A DNA stretch of 64,000 nucleotides from Tritrichomonas musculus (GCA_039105265.1 JAPFFF010000011.1:434001-498000), one strand, 5' to 3'. Shown: positions 16,773 to 28,024, numbered from the stretch's first letter. Notes: generated by a model from the letters alone, not told the origin. Program-made: numbers and translations.

Positions 16773-18797
16773 ATGTTGTATCGCAACGAAAGAGCACATA
16801 ATTACAAAATTGAAGCAGGAAACGTTCTTGATACATTTAATAAGATGCGTGAAATGATTAATACTAATGATGGTACACGCTCATTTTCATTCAGAACTGT
16901 TGATTGTCATGACCAACCTGCACCATTTCATCAAGGACAATATTCTCAAATCTCATTAACGCATCCAGACCATTTCATTTCTGATGTTGATAAAGGATTC
17001 TTAACATTTCATGTCAAATTGGATTTACAATTGAATACTGATTTAGCTAAATTACAACAAATTGATGACCCAAATAACTTCTACAAATTATTCGTCGGAC
17101 TTAAATCTTCAAATCAATTATTTGACAGATTGGAAATTCTTCATAATAATGTAAATGTTGGATATCAGCAAAACGAATGTGTTCGAGAAGGATTTCTATA
17201 CTCTGCTGTGAAACCAGAAACTGAAAAAAAGCGAAGACGATTTGTTCATTCACTTTGGGAAAACGTTTCAAATTATTCACAAACTGTTGCAGGTACTTAT
17301 GTTAACCTAAATTCATTCAAATCTAATGGTAAATCACAAGTTGAATTTGATTTGAACGTTCCATTTGATGATTTGCTTGCCCTTCAAGCTTTCGATTTAT
17401 TCCCAAATGGAATCATCGGTGATTTATCAATTCGTTTCCAAGTAACTCCTGCAGGATTAGTTTGGGCAGCAATTGACCCTTATACTGTTGCTGAAACAAA
17501 GGCTTATCTTGAAGATAATGATTCTGTTACATCTGCTGAATTAGAACGATTAAAAGAAATTAAAGCTCGAGGTCACTTGAAACATCAATTTACACAAATT
17601 GGTAATGAAGCTATTATACCAGGACCTGGAACTCCATCTCCAGACCCATCTCCCGAACCATCTCCTGAACCAACTCCAGACCCATCTCCTGAACCAACTC
17701 CAACACCTGTTAAATACAAGATTCAATATCGAATTGGTGAACAATGGGATAATGATGATGGAAGTACTGGTTACACTGATATTCTTACAGATTTGGAATT
17801 CAATTTCAGTTACACAAAGGAAGAATTTGAAGAATTTGGACTCCAACAAGGTGCAACTGATGAAGAAATTTGTGTTCATAATCCTGCTGTAACATTACCT
17901 CCATTAAATCATTCTGACAAGAATGGAAGATATTATGCTTGGCAAATTGTTAAAACACCAGTTGTTTCTGCTAAGCAGACTCTTCAATCAATTCATGATG
18001 CTAAATCACAACTTCACAACGAAACATATTCATCACAGAAAGCCACATTAACTGTAAACAGAATGACAATCACATTATGTAAATCAAATATGCAAGGTTA
18101 TGGTGTCTGTGAATCTACTCGCAGAGGTATTGAAAATATATTACGTGAAGGAATTATAATCCCATCTCAGAAAGTTGATTACCATTCATTCCCAATTGCT
18201 CCTGCTGCAAATGGAATTAAGTCAACATTGAATATCCCATTAATTAATGTTACAACAATGTCAATTATGTTTCCAAAGCATCATAATGACCTCACTGTTT
18301 TCGAAAATCCAGTATATCAAAATTGTTATCTCAATATTGGAGGAAAGAACTTCCCAGATGAAAATGTTTCAACAATTGGTGCAAGATTCTTTGAGAATCA
18401 ATTAACCGCTGGAGACCTTGATGGAATCACACTTCAATGCACTAAAGAATTTGAGGACTCAATGACTATGCCAAAGAATGATGTAAATGGAGTTCGCTAC
18501 AAGAATACTTTAAGTGATGCTTCTAGCTTTGTTTTCAATATTCAAACTGAACGTGCTTCAGCAGGATATTGCTACGATGGTTTGGATGGTGGATTTGGTA
18601 ACATTCAGGTTCAAGTAAATGGTCAACCAATATATACAGGTGAGAATGATACTTACTATAATGTTAATGAAGAAGGTACAGTACATCCACCCCCTTGTCA
18701 GTTGTTTTTAACTCGTGACACCTATTTCAAATTAAGTTTGAATGGTTTAGAATATATTGATGATGAATCCCCAGCTGGTTCACAAGTGAATCAGTAA
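16773..18797 (+). CDS. Major capsid protein, double-jelly-roll type (Polinton B)
   Basis: 674 residues from the ATG at 16773 (MLYRNERAHNYKIEAGN), preceded by TTTATCAA. Beta-rich throughout with 'GTRSFSFRTVDCHDQPAPF', 'SQISLTHPDHFISDVDKGF' and, towards the end, 'YQNCYLNIGGKNFPDE' and 'EYIDDESPAGSQ'. A Pro/Ser/Glu-rich linker (PSPEPSPEPTPDPSPEPTP, about residues 288-309) sits in a loop between the two halves. The C homologue lacks that linker but is otherwise highly similar. Size, beta-rich pattern and position between pVI-like and integrase genes fit the Polinton major capsid protein. I infer the double jelly roll; I cannot model it here. Confidence 0.72.
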   Translation: MLYRNERAHNYKIEAGNVLDTFNKMREMINTNDGTRSFSFRTVDCHDQPAPFHQGQYSQISLTHPDHFISDVDKGFLTFHVKLDLQLNTDLAKLQQIDDPNNFYKLFVGLKSSNQLFDRLEILHNNVNVGYQQNECVREGFLYSAVKPETEKKRRRFVHSLWENVSNYSQTVAGTYVNLNSFKSNGKSQVEFDLNVPFDDLLALQAFDLFPNGIIGDLSIRFQVTPAGLVWAAIDPYTVAETKAYLEDNDSVTSAELERLKEIKARGHLKHQFTQIGNEAIIPGPGTPSPDPSPEPSPEPTPDPSPEPTPTPVKYKIQYRIGEQWDNDDGSTGYTDILTDLEFNFSYTKEEFEEFGLQQGATDEEICVHNPAVTLPPLNHSDKNGRYYAWQIVKTPVVSAKQTLQSIHDAKSQLHNETYSSQKATLTVNRMTITLCKSNMQGYGVCESTRRGIENILREGIIIPSQKVDYHSFPIAPAANGIKSTLNIPLINVTTMSIMFPKHHNDLTVFENPVYQNCYLNIGGKNFPDENVSTIGARFFENQLTAGDLDGITLQCTKEFEDSMTMPKNDVNGVRYKNTLSDASSFVFNIQTERASAGYCYDGLDGGFGNIQVQVNGQPIYTGENDTYYNVNEEGTVHPPPCQLFLTRDTYFKLSLNGLEYIDDESPAGSQVNQ

Positions 18798-18859
18798 ACT
18801 AATTTAATAGACTAATTCTGGATATTTTTTTGCTTCTGAATTGTCTTATTATGAACCAA

Positions 18860-20245
18860 ATGTCAAAATCAGAGAAACCAAAAAAATCAACAAAATCTCT
18901 CAGAATTTATGATAAAGAATATCCTTCATTATTGAAATACCCATTCAAATCCAAATACAAATACGTTGAAACTGATTTGCAACCTGTTTTCAAGAATAAC
19001 ATTAAAACAGAACCTTTCATACCTGATTTCAAACTCAAAGCATGCAAAAAAATGTCAAAACCAAATTTCTCAAATGAACCAGGATGTTGGGAAGCCGATT
19101 TGATGTCTGCAAGTTATTATGCAGATGTTGAACATCCAATTAAACAAGAGCAAATCTATCTCGTTTTGATAAATGTGAATACTAGATATCTAATTGTGGA
19201 ACCAATGTCATACAAAAGTGAAATAACTCAAACTTTAAAACGAATTATTGAAAAGAATTCTAAGTTTGAATTCAAAACAATTAAATGTGATGGTGAATCT
19301 GGATTTGTTAGTTTAAAAGATGAATGCTTAATTGCAAAGGATGACAATGGGAGCTCAATTTTCATACCAAATCTTTCAGATAATTTGAAAATAACATATG
19401 ATAAAACAGACTTAAAAAAACAAGATAAGAAAGAAATAAGAGAACGAGCTAGGAATGAAATACTATTCGAACATAAATTATTAACATTAAATAATGTTTT
19501 GAGACAATCGATTTTTAAATTCAATAAGAACATTGTTGATTATTATCCAGTCAAATTTGTAATTCAATCTTCCACTTACGCTCTCGCTCATAAAAACGTT
19601 GATGCTGTAATTAGAACTATCAGAAATGCTTTTGGAATGGATAATCGAAGAATTGCTGATTATAATCTCATGAGACAAATGGTGAACTTCTATAATAACA
19701 CTCCTCACAATTCATTGAGATTTCGGAATTATGAATATAATGAAGATGAATTATCTGAATATCAAGGTTCTGGATTGGTTCCACCAACAAAATGGATTTA
19801 TTATTCTCCAGTTCAAGTTCAAAACAATGTTGATTTGGAATGGAGGTATATTCGAATGATGAAAATGAAATTGAGAAAGATAAATGACAAACAGAAATTG
19901 AAAGGCTTGCTTAATTACAAACGTGGTAACATTATTTTGATACATCTTGACAGAGGTAAGACTCAAAAAAAGCATGAAAAAAGGAGAAGAGTTTTCAATG
20001 AAATAGCTGAGTTCATATGTTATCAAAACGGAAATGTTAAATGTAGATTGTTAAATCAATATCTCACATTCAGTAAAACAAAGGATGGTTTAGTCCCATA
20101 CGAGCAACCTGAACGAGGGCGTAAAGCTCAAACTGATGTTGAAAAAAATGAAATTGAAGTACCAATAATTTACACGAAATATGTTTGTGATTCTATCGAA
20201 GACTTGAATGAAGATTATAAAGAGTATTTTGTAATAAAATGTTAA
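18860..20245 (+). CDS. Polinton integrase, retroviral-type (rve) fold
   Basis: About 461 residues from the ATG at 18860 (MSKSEKPKK); an ATG nine bases earlier is also possible. Catalytic-core landmarks: 'CWEADLM' with the first Asp, 'IKCDGESGF' with the second, and the helix 'AHKNVDAVIRTIRNAFG' with 'FYNNTPHNSLR', the usual end of the integrase core. A basic C-terminal domain (KTQKKHEKRRRVFNE ... NVKCRLLNQYL) resembles the DNA-binding tail of such integrases. The C homologue is 39685-40800. It would insert the element with a 6-bp duplication, as seen at its ends. The last codons overlap the penton-like gene. Confidence 0.85.
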   Translation: MSKSEKPKKSTKSLRIYDKEYPSLLKYPFKSKYKYVETDLQPVFKNNIKTEPFIPDFKLKACKKMSKPNFSNEPGCWEADLMSASYYADVEHPIKQEQIYLVLINVNTRYLIVEPMSYKSEITQTLKRIIEKNSKFEFKTIKCDGESGFVSLKDECLIAKDDNGSSIFIPNLSDNLKITYDKTDLKKQDKKEIRERARNEILFEHKLLTLNNVLRQSIFKFNKNIVDYYPVKFVIQSSTYALAHKNVDAVIRTIRNAFGMDNRRIADYNLMRQMVNFYNNTPHNSLRFRNYEYNEDELSEYQGSGLVPPTKWIYYSPVQVQNNVDLEWRYIRMMKMKLRKINDKQKLKGLLNYKRGNIILIHLDRGKTQKKHEKRRRVFNEIAEFICYQNGNVKCRLLNQYLTFSKTKDGLVPYEQPERGRKAQTDVEKNEIEVPIIYTKYVCDSIEDLNEDYKEYFVIKC

Positions 20246-20619
20246 CAAATAATATCAAAAATGTATCAACGATAAATTTTAAACAACCAATTACTAAGCG
20301 TTATTTCCATACACAAGATAAAGAATTTGTTCTTCCAAGTGATTTCGTTTCAAGTAAAAATAAGAAATTTATTGTTGTACAGTATGTTGGAGCAATTGTT
20401 AAAGATACTCTTGTTGGAGATTTGATGGTACACTCTGATATTGTACAACAAGATGGTTATTGTGATTGTTTCATTATGTTAGCAAACAGACGTCAAACTA
20501 AATATCGAAAATATGAATTCCTTGGTCATGAACGTAATTTTAAAATTTGGTTCACAGATTTATATGGGAACTCAATTGAACCATCTGCTTTTGTAATGAG
20601 TTGCCTATTAATCTTTTAA
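20239..20619 (+). CDS. Penton-like minor capsid protein (Polinton B)
   Basis: 126 residues, overlapping the integrase end by 7 bp. Beta-rich with 'KFIVVQYVGAIVKD', 'VGDLMVHSDIVQ', 'CFIMLANRRQTKYRKYEF' and a final strand pair, 'FKIWFTDLYGNSIEPSAF', the shape of the last strands of single-jelly-roll pentons ('l.i.l.D..g..i.p..f'). The C homologue (40790-41170) is strongly conserved. Shorter than typical pentons (about 250 residues). The assignment rests on the C-terminal signature and position. Confidence 0.55.
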   Translation: MLTNNIKNVSTINFKQPITKRYFHTQDKEFVLPSDFVSSKNKKFIVVQYVGAIVKDTLVGDLMVHSDIVQQDGYCDCFIMLANRRQTKYRKYEFLGHERNFKIWFTDLYGNSIEPSAFVMSCLLIF

Positions 20620-20687
20620 ATAGGTTTTTTTGTTTGCCAGGCACCGAATAGCCTTTTAGGCCTTATTATTTTTGTTCCAAATGAAAA
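20620..20687. promoter_or_regulatory. Intergenic GC-richer hairpin
   Basis: CAGGCAC, also found after two leftward genes in B as GTGCCTG, precedes a small GCCTTTTAGGC hairpin (20651-20661) between the penton-like and next rightward gene. Confidence 0.3.
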
Positions 20688-21863
20688 ATGATACGTAAAA
20701 CAAAGGATAAAAATAAAGAAGTATTAACAGCAGAACAAGAATCTAATTTAATTGATAAGGATGCAATTATTCTAGATAGAACTCACACATTATATTCATA
20801 TATTGATAAAAAAGATAAGAAAGTTTACTTCTATTTGAGTAGTAATTATCAAGATTTATTTGTTTTTATGGAAGGTGATAATATATTGTTAAATTTACCT
20901 AAGAAAGTTGATATGAATACAAAAATGAACATCTTAGATAATAAACGTCCTTATTTAAAAAGAAAATTTGTCATTTCTATTGAAATTGGTTCCAAAATTG
21001 GAAATACGGATATTAAATTTGTTGAAAGATGGTTTGATGAACTAAATAAATCATATATTGTATTAATGGAAGATTGTGGATATAAATATGCTATTAAAGA
21101 AACAAATAATTTCTGTTTTGAATTAGATTCCGAAGGAGATGTAAATAGAAAAATCAAACCACTTCCGTTGCACATATTTCTTTGTTTCAAACCTGAAACT
21201 TTTATGAATGAATGGAATCGTGTTGAATTACGAAATTTGGATGAGGAAGCTGATTTAAAAAAATTTAAATATGAATTTCAAAATTGGCATTACCATTTTC
21301 CTGTTATTAATGTATTTAAATCTAATTATGTAAGTCCATTATTAAAAGTCCATTTTAATGAAACTCCTGAAAGCCTTGAACCATTAATGGATATTTCAGA
21401 AAATGATAATGATGGTAAATATGAAACAAGTAATGTCGATATCAATAATAAATATGATTATGATGAAATAAGACCTAAAAAAATAAATCCTCCAGTTCCA
21501 TCTATGTTACAAGGTTTGGATAAAGAAGTCGAGAGTACGACTACAATGAAACCAGATGTTGAGACATTACCGAGCTCTATTTTCAGCAATGTATCGACCT
21601 CAAATACATGGATGAAACCTCAAAGCTCTGTACAACAAAATCCTAATAACTTTAGTCCAATGAATTACTTTCAACCCACAACATTTAATATTCCAACAGG
21701 TACTAATTTTAATTTTAATGCAGAGCCAAAAAAATCATCTTTAACTAGTGAAACAAATAATGCAACCAATGGAAACTTACCAAAGATTAATGAGAGTAAG
21801 TCAGAAAACAAACCAAAAACACATATATCAACTTTCAGATTACCAAAAAATAAAACAGATTAA
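20688..21863 (+). CDS. Unknown protein with folded N terminus and disordered tail (Polinton B)
   Basis: 391 residues. Residues 1-230 look folded, alternating strands and helices (KKVYFYLSSNYQDLFVFMEGD, KSYIVLMEDCGYKYAIKE). Residues 240-391 are Asn/Pro/Ser/Thr-rich and probably disordered. In C the same position is held by a different-looking low-complexity protein (41184-42158). No family is recognised. Position between the penton-like gene and the large leftward gene suggests a virion or assembly role. Confidence 0.6.
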   Translation: MIRKTKDKNKEVLTAEQESNLIDKDAIILDRTHTLYSYIDKKDKKVYFYLSSNYQDLFVFMEGDNILLNLPKKVDMNTKMNILDNKRPYLKRKFVISIEIGSKIGNTDIKFVERWFDELNKSYIVLMEDCGYKYAIKETNNFCFELDSEGDVNRKIKPLPLHIFLCFKPETFMNEWNRVELRNLDEEADLKKFKYEFQNWHYHFPVINVFKSNYVSPLLKVHFNETPESLEPLMDISENDNDGKYETSNVDINNKYDYDEIRPKKINPPVPSMLQGLDKEVESTTTMKPDVETLPSSIFSNVSTSNTWMKPQSSVQQNPNNFSPMNYFQPTTFNIPTGTNFNFNAEPKKSSLTSETNNATNGNLPKINESKSENKPKTHISTFRLPKNKTD

Positions 21864-21871
21864 ATATTTTT

Positions 21872-24370
21872 TTATGCTTCATCTTCAGCTTCATCGTCAT
21901 CATCAGATTCAACTTTAACATTAGCTAGTTTTTCATCAGTTCTTGATTTAATATATGTTTTGTCGCGATAATCATCATACAATGATTTATACAAATTTTT
22001 AACTTCAATGTAATTTCCGCCAACATTCAAATTAATATGTTTATCAATATTTGAACCAAAGTGTTCTCGTAATTGTTTCTTTTCTTCTTTAGTTACTTTA
22101 TTTTCTAATATTTTCTGTGCTAATTGTACAAATCGTTCTTTCTTTTCTTCTGTATATCCAAGTCCAACGTTAGTTATTAGTTTAATTGTTTGGGATAATA
22201 TTTCTCCTAATCGTTCTGATATTTCAGCTTCACCATTTATTTCACCGCCAATTGGGATAATACTTTTCATATTCTTGTTATAATCTTCTTGAATCATAAG
22301 ACCTAATTCAGAATTTACTGCTTTCGAGTGTACTTTTTTATATTTAACCCATTCATTCCAATTATTACATTCATGTGTTTTCATTGCTTGCAATTCATAT
22401 TGTAAAATAAATACAGCGGTACATATTTTTAAATAACTGAATATACCCTTCAATGGTTCCAAAAATTGATAATTTACACTTTCTCCATCAATTACAACTT
22501 CTCCTCCAAACATATTATAGAGTGCTAATTGCCATATTTTTGAAAAGATTGAACTCCATAATCCTCTTGCATTAAGTTTGGTGCTGACTTTGGGTTTAGA
22601 TAAGCCAACCTTCTGATAAGCATTAACTGCTTTAATGAAATCTCCATCATATTTAACATCGATTTTACCAGCATCCCATTGTTTTTGTTTATAATTCCAT
22701 GTTTTAGTAGTACCAGTAAGATTTTTCATCCATACTTCAAATGGTTCTATTTTTTTATTTTGTTCTGCAGCTTTAATGCGTTCGGTTTGCCATAATTTCT
22801 TATAAGGGTCTGCTTTAACAAGACGGAATCCATTAATTATAACAGGTTTACCACGAGTATCAACAATAACGATGTCCTCTACTTTGTCGCCATTTAAGTC
22901 ACAAATTGGATTACCAAGAGGGTCTTTAGTGTCTCTCCTTGCAGGAATTAATCGATATAATGGATATCCATTTTTATCAAATTTCTTCTTACAATATGCT
23001 TCTGCGCCATCTCTTGTAGCACATTTTGGAGAGAATTTAATACGATAATTACCATTAATAAGAATATCAAATAATTCCCCTCGGAATTTACTAATATCAA
23101 TACTTTGTTTATTTTCGAAAATGTATAAGTCATTTAAACGTTTTTGTGAAGCTTCAAATGTTTAACCAGCACGTTTACCAGTTGGGACAGACTGCATATA
23201 ATTGCTTTTGAATTCAGCAGTATCGATTGGCGATACACCTTCTGGTGCTGCAATATCAACATTAAATAAATCTTCGTAGTTTTCAGAACTAAGTACAGGT
23301 TTTTTAGATGGTGATTTAAATACAGGCTTTGACATTGATTTAGGAATGGAAAAATATTCATTATCATCATTATTATCGTCAGAACTTTGTGAATCACTTT
23401 TCATGTTCCAAAATATTTCTCGGTTACCATTTTCTATAATATACTTTATTAATTGTTTGAGCTTCTTTTTGTTTTTAGGCTCAGTTGTTTCTTCAAATAT
23501 GTTTGTTTCGCGTATTGCATCATGTAATTGTAATACAAGTTTTTTTACTCTGATGTCAGAATCATCTTTGGGATTTATAGCTCGATTATAATAATCATAA
23601 AGGTTTTCAGCAGAAAAATCATCGTTTAATAACCCAAATTTCTTAAGTTGATTAGCATCAATTGTAGAAGATTTATTGTAAGCATCTGATAATTGTTGAC
23701 CTTCTTGATTAGTTTCTGCTATCTTTTTCATTGTTTCAATATTGGTTTTCCTTCTAATATTCTCAAATTGCAATAGGTTATTTATATTATCTGATGCCTC
23801 ATTGTTTTTATGTGAGTCTATATTATTTGTCAATGATTTGACAAGTGATTGAATCTGTGCGGTATCTTTTTTATTGAATACTGAATACTTCTCTGAGTCA
23901 TCAGCAATACGATAAAATAATTGTAAAGCATTAATATGATTACTATCAAGTATAACTAAATTATTAAGTGATTCAATGTCTTTATTAAGTCGATTTCTGA
24001 AATAATGGTCTGCTAAATCGGGCTCCTCCTCCTCTTCAACTTGTGGAACGGTAACAGGTTTTTCTTTATTTTTCAGATAGTTGGTTAAATCAATAAAGTA
24101 ATTCGCTTTTGAATCAAGTATTTTAGCTAATTCATTTTTTTGTCTTGAAGTTCCTTTAGGCTTTGCGTTATATTTATCAAGCATATCTTTTAAATTTGTT
24201 TTTACATCTTTGACATAGTTACGAGGATTCTTAAGATACTCAATAATATTACCAATAATTGTTGTTATTTGTGTTAACTTACTATTTTGGAACATGAATA
24301 CGAGCATATCTTGATAGTCCCTTTTTTTTACTTCGTTTAGTATGAAATCTTCGTTTATGTTTGTTATCAT
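21872..24370 (-). pseudogene. Large conserved Polinton protein (relative of C 42228-44738), broken
   Basis: A leftward coding region homologous along most of its length to the 836-residue C protein. Shared landmarks include 'DLNGDKVEDIVIVDTRGKP' (around 22850-22910), 'PKVSTKLNARGLWSSIFSKIW' and the following helical, hydrophobic part. The N-terminal portion is Asp/Asn/Ser-rich and helical. The acidic DLNGD segment resembles a calcium-binding or EF-like loop. The copy here is broken in a few places. The product might be a structural or terminal protein of the virion; no named family is recognised. Confidence 0.65.
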
Positions 24371-24384
24371 TTATTATTCCCAAA

Positions 24385-27048
24385 ATGTTCACGATAGAAC
24401 AAGCGGGTACTATAAAAAAAGTAAATACAATTGATGAATTGATAATAGAATATATCAAGAAATATTCCTGTACACATTTGTGTCCGGGAACCAATGGTTC
24501 CTGTCAATGCAATAACGGAAATAATTTAGGGTCAAGCTTGAATACTGAGGAATTGAAAGAATTATTAAAACCTTATGCAAAAACAACTGATTTATTTGAT
24601 TATTTGAAAACAGAGGAATTCAATAAAGAATTATTAAAGTATGCTAGTAGTGAAGAAATTGAAAACGCTGTTAATACATTACGTGATTACGTTGTTAACA
24701 ACTTTGCATTATCAACTGACATACCTGAAATACCTACAGATTTGGTTAATGAATCTGCTTTGACAACTGCTTTGGAGCCATATGCGAAGCTTACGAACTT
24801 AAGTGAGTACGCTAAAGCGCAGGACTTACAGTCTTATGTAAAAAAAGAAGACATATTATCAACCGAAAATATAACTCAAGAATTATCAATAGCTACAAAA
24901 TTCGTAAATGGAACAACAAATGATGAGGATAAAAGAACTTATATCACAAATTTGGATGGAGATTTATGCAACATATTAAAGAAATCATCACTTTTTGTGA
25001 AAGGCTCTTGTAATAATGAAGATATTTCAGGAGAATATTTGTATGATAGTGAAGACATGGAATATTATCATTACAAGAAAGGTGAAAATACTTTTTCTAT
25101 ATACTTTTTCTATTACGGTGGAACATTCAGATATAATGGTAACTATGTTGTGGATTTAGAATCAGTAGGTTATTCATACAAGCTTGAAGTTTATGATGAA
25201 TGTTGTATTCCAAATATGAACTTCGTAAAAGATAATTATGCATTAAAAAGTGAATTAACAAACAATAATATTGAAATACTTAAAGATGAAACAATATATA
25301 ATGACGATAATGAAATATTCTGGAATAATCTTCAAGAAGCTGTTAATGATAATAATGTTTTATCATCACAATTGGCTATAAATTATATATGGAAAAGTAC
25401 TTTAGATATGATGATAGAAGCTGCTGTATTAAAAGATGAAACAACAAGATGTGATTTATTTGATATTGAAAAGTATGAAACACTAACTTTCAATGATATT
25501 GAGAAAGAAAAAGATTATGAAGTATTAAGTGAAAAATCATCTATGAAAATGTATTATAATTTATTAGATAAAATTAAAGCTAAACAAGATTCATTAGCGA
25601 TATCAACAAATAAAACAGATTATGAAACTAATAAAGAATCAACATCAATTATTCCATCATTATCATTAATAAATGAATTATTAAGTAAATGTGATAATAA
25701 TCTTGATGAATATCGAAAGAAAAACGATTTGACATATTCTGCAAAATAGATTCCATTAACAGTTGAATATAAAGATGAAATCATTGATTCCGGTGATATA
25801 GAAGCTAAACAAACCGCTCATATTGAATTCTGTGAAGGTAGTAAATTGGTTGGTAAGATGCTTTCACAAGCTAATTTACCTGAAGTAATTCAAGATATTG
25901 ATATCATATTCAAAACCGATGAAATCAATAAGAGCATTGATTCCGTTGATTATCCAGGTAATTATAATTGGCACATAATGTATCTCAGTAGAGAACCAGA
26001 TGTCGTGATTGCTTGGGATGATATCAATGGAATTCTTTACGGTGTGCATTCTGGAATTCCTGCTATTGGTTCTGTAATCATTGACTCTGCATTTAAAGTT
26101 ATTCCTGAAGATAAACTATTACTTCATAAAGATTTAAATGAATATATTCTCAAAAATAGTGAGTTGCAATTGAACCCGAAAAAGAAATTACCAGAAGAAG
26201 CCATACAGAAAATGATGGATAATGATGATAAACCATTATCAGCTAAAGCATCAATATTTTTAACAAATATTATGACTAATGAAGCTCTTCAGGCGTCTTT
26301 GGATTCTTGTGCCGAACGATATATAGCTAAAAATGATGATGGTTCATTAACGATTAATAGTACCGAAAGTAATATTGCAAGTTTCTTTAGTTCTATTGAT
26401 TCTAATACACTTGCTTTATTTAGATTTGGATATAATGATACTTATAATACTGTCTTTATGTATAGGTCTTCAAAAACTGCTAATACTGGTGAAGTATTTA
26501 TATATGTTGATGGTCATAGATTTCAATCATTTAGCATGTTTGGTACTGCAAGAAATACAACAATTGATTCAAATTTACATGTTTCTGGCAAGATAACATC
26601 AAACGGTTCAAATACAATCACTCATTACTCCCCGATTGAATCATCTGTAAATTCAATAAATGATTTCGTTATTGGAGCTCCAGTATATATGACTGGTAAG
26701 GTTTATAAAAATGTTGGTGATACTTGGGTACTTTCAACTGTGAATGATACTACAGATTGTATTTGCAGTGTCAAAACTACTGGTTCATGGAAAGAATATG
26801 TTGGTATTTGTGTTAGAATTGATGAAAAAAATAATGCTATAACATTTGCTTCCCATGGCGATTATCTTGTAAAAGTTGATGATTCATCTTGTTATGGTAT
26901 TGGGGATGAAGTATTTATTGATAATGAAGATAATAAATTGAAGATTCTTAGTGGTGAAACTGCAATAACATCAAAGATTAAACGTATGACTGTTGGTATC
27001 ATAACTGCAATAATAGATAATAAAACACTTGCATGCTTTAAGGCATAA
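24385..27048 (+). pseudogene. Fibre/attachment-like gene (Polinton B), broken once
   Basis: Starts at ATG 24385 (MFTIEQAGTIKKVNTIDEL), matching the start of the C gene at 44760 (MFTIEQSGHVTKTNTIDGL). The first part has heptad-like repeats 'LKPYAKTTDLFDYLK ... LEPYAKLTNLSEYAK', typical of fibre shafts. The last third is beta-rich, with 'VIGAPVYMTGKVYKNVGD' and 'YGIGDEVFID', as in phage tail-fibre tips that hold a variable knob. The likely role is host attachment. The gene appears broken. It runs towards the right terminal repeat. Confidence 0.65.
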
Positions 27049-27072
27049 ATAGTATAAAAAAATTTTTTTAGC

Positions 27073-27492
27073 TTAATTGTTGGATGAGATTATTTGAATC
27101 AGCTTTCCCGTCATGTATAACGATAAATTGATATTTAATTGTTCACGAATTAGATTCTGAAGGAATTGAATTCGATTAGACCTTGGTTGGTTCATAATTG
27201 TTTCTTTATGGTCAGAAGCGAATTGGAGAACTTGGTCTCTCTGTTCATCATTAAGGAATTTGGATTTGTTTAATGGAAATGAGCGATTTGTTCTTCTTCG
27301 TATAGGATTTAATTCATTTGATTGTTCAGTTGATTCAGTTGATTCAGTTGATTCAGTTGATGGTTCGACACTTTGTGCCTCAGATTCAGTTGGTTGTTCA
27401 ATTTGTGTTTCATTTGATATATTATTTAATTGTTCGAATTCGGTTTTCAAAATAAGTAATTCAGAAATGATATGGTCGATGCGTTGTTGCAT
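27073..27492 (-). CDS. Unknown small protein with Ser/Thr/Glu repeat (Polinton B)
   Basis: 139 residues; last gene before the right terminal repeat, convergent to the fibre-like gene. An N-terminal coiled-coil helix (MQQRIDHIISELLILKTEF) is followed by a low-complexity TEST repeat (about residues 45-60), a basic RRRTNRSF patch and a C-terminal helical domain, 'QVLQFASDHKETIMNQPRSNRIQFLQNLI'. Could be a small regulatory DNA-binding protein, but no family is recognised. Confidence 0.5.
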   Translation of the reverse strand: MQQRIDHIISELLILKTEFEQLNNISNETQIEQPTESEAQSVEPSTESTESTESTEQSNELNPIRRRTNRSFPLNKSKFLNDEQRDQVLQFASDHKETIMNQPRSNRIQFLQNLIREQLNINLSLYMTGKLIQIISSNN

Positions 27493-27553
27493 TTTAAAAT
27501 AAGAAAAAAAACAAATTCTTAATTTAAAATTTATTTTTATATCTATTGACCAC

Positions 27554-27782
27554 CCCTAACAATTTCAAACTTGTTCTGGGAGCTTGGTTTACCAAGTAAG
27601 TTTCCAACGAATTTCAAACTTGTTCTGGGAGCTTGGTTCCTGAGGTAGGTCTCTAACGTGTTTATGAAAAGTTTGGTGTTGGATTGTCAATTTTTCTGGG
27701 AGCTTGGTTCCTGGTATTGGGAGACAAAGAAATTCTTATCAGTAGTTATTCGGGGCACCAGGGCGCACAATATATTACTACT
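27554..27782 (-). repeat. Polinton B right terminal inverted repeat
   Basis: Mirror of 4428-4656 with one difference. Ends ACTACT at 27777-27782 and is followed by the duplication CTGGTC (27783-27788). Three ACCAAGCTCCCAGAA copies are at 27574-27588, 27623-27637 and 27694-27708 on the minus strand. Confidence 0.95.
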
Positions 27783-28024
27783 CTGGTCGAGTACACATTA
27801 TCGAGTACATCATTATCGATCATATCATACGCGGACACATCATAGGATACGTCATATACAGATACAACATATGCGGATACATCATCACATGCGGATATAA
27901 CTGGCCGAGTACATCATCAACATATCAACTCATTCGTCAACAATGAACATTAACAGTTGGACGATAACAGCATCGATATCGGATCATCTATATTCGCATC
28001 AGATTCGACTGAAAACAGCTTATT
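27783..28024. repeat. Degenerate tandem repeat array, right part
   Basis: Same units and orientation as the array left of element B (CGAGTACATCATTATCGATC, CATACGCGGACACATCAT), consistent with B having been inserted into one array. Begins with the right copy of the CTGGTC duplication. No genes. Confidence 0.75.

Larger units (their letters stand above)
4428..27782. mobile_element. Polinton B, both ends present, 23,355 bp
   Basis: Bounded by 229-bp terminal inverted repeats and a 6-bp target duplication. It carries PolB, KilA-N, two small HNH-type genes, packaging ATPase, integrase, major capsid, penton-like, pVI-like and fibre-like genes. The left half is transcribed rightward, a leftward cluster occupies 12.4-16.7 kb, then a rightward capsid-integrase block, a large leftward gene and a rightward fibre gene. 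The one-base difference between the terminal repeats and the mostly long open frames indicate a young copy. It looks nearly whole but not intact: I count about four to six breaks including one ~1.2-kb insertion. No stand-alone adenovirus-type cysteine protease was recognised. Confidence 0.93.

Noticed and set aside
17550-17892. Trp/Arg-rich and Leu/His-rich frames over the proline linker of the B capsid gene
   Set aside because: Antisense and shifted readings of the PSPEP repeat.
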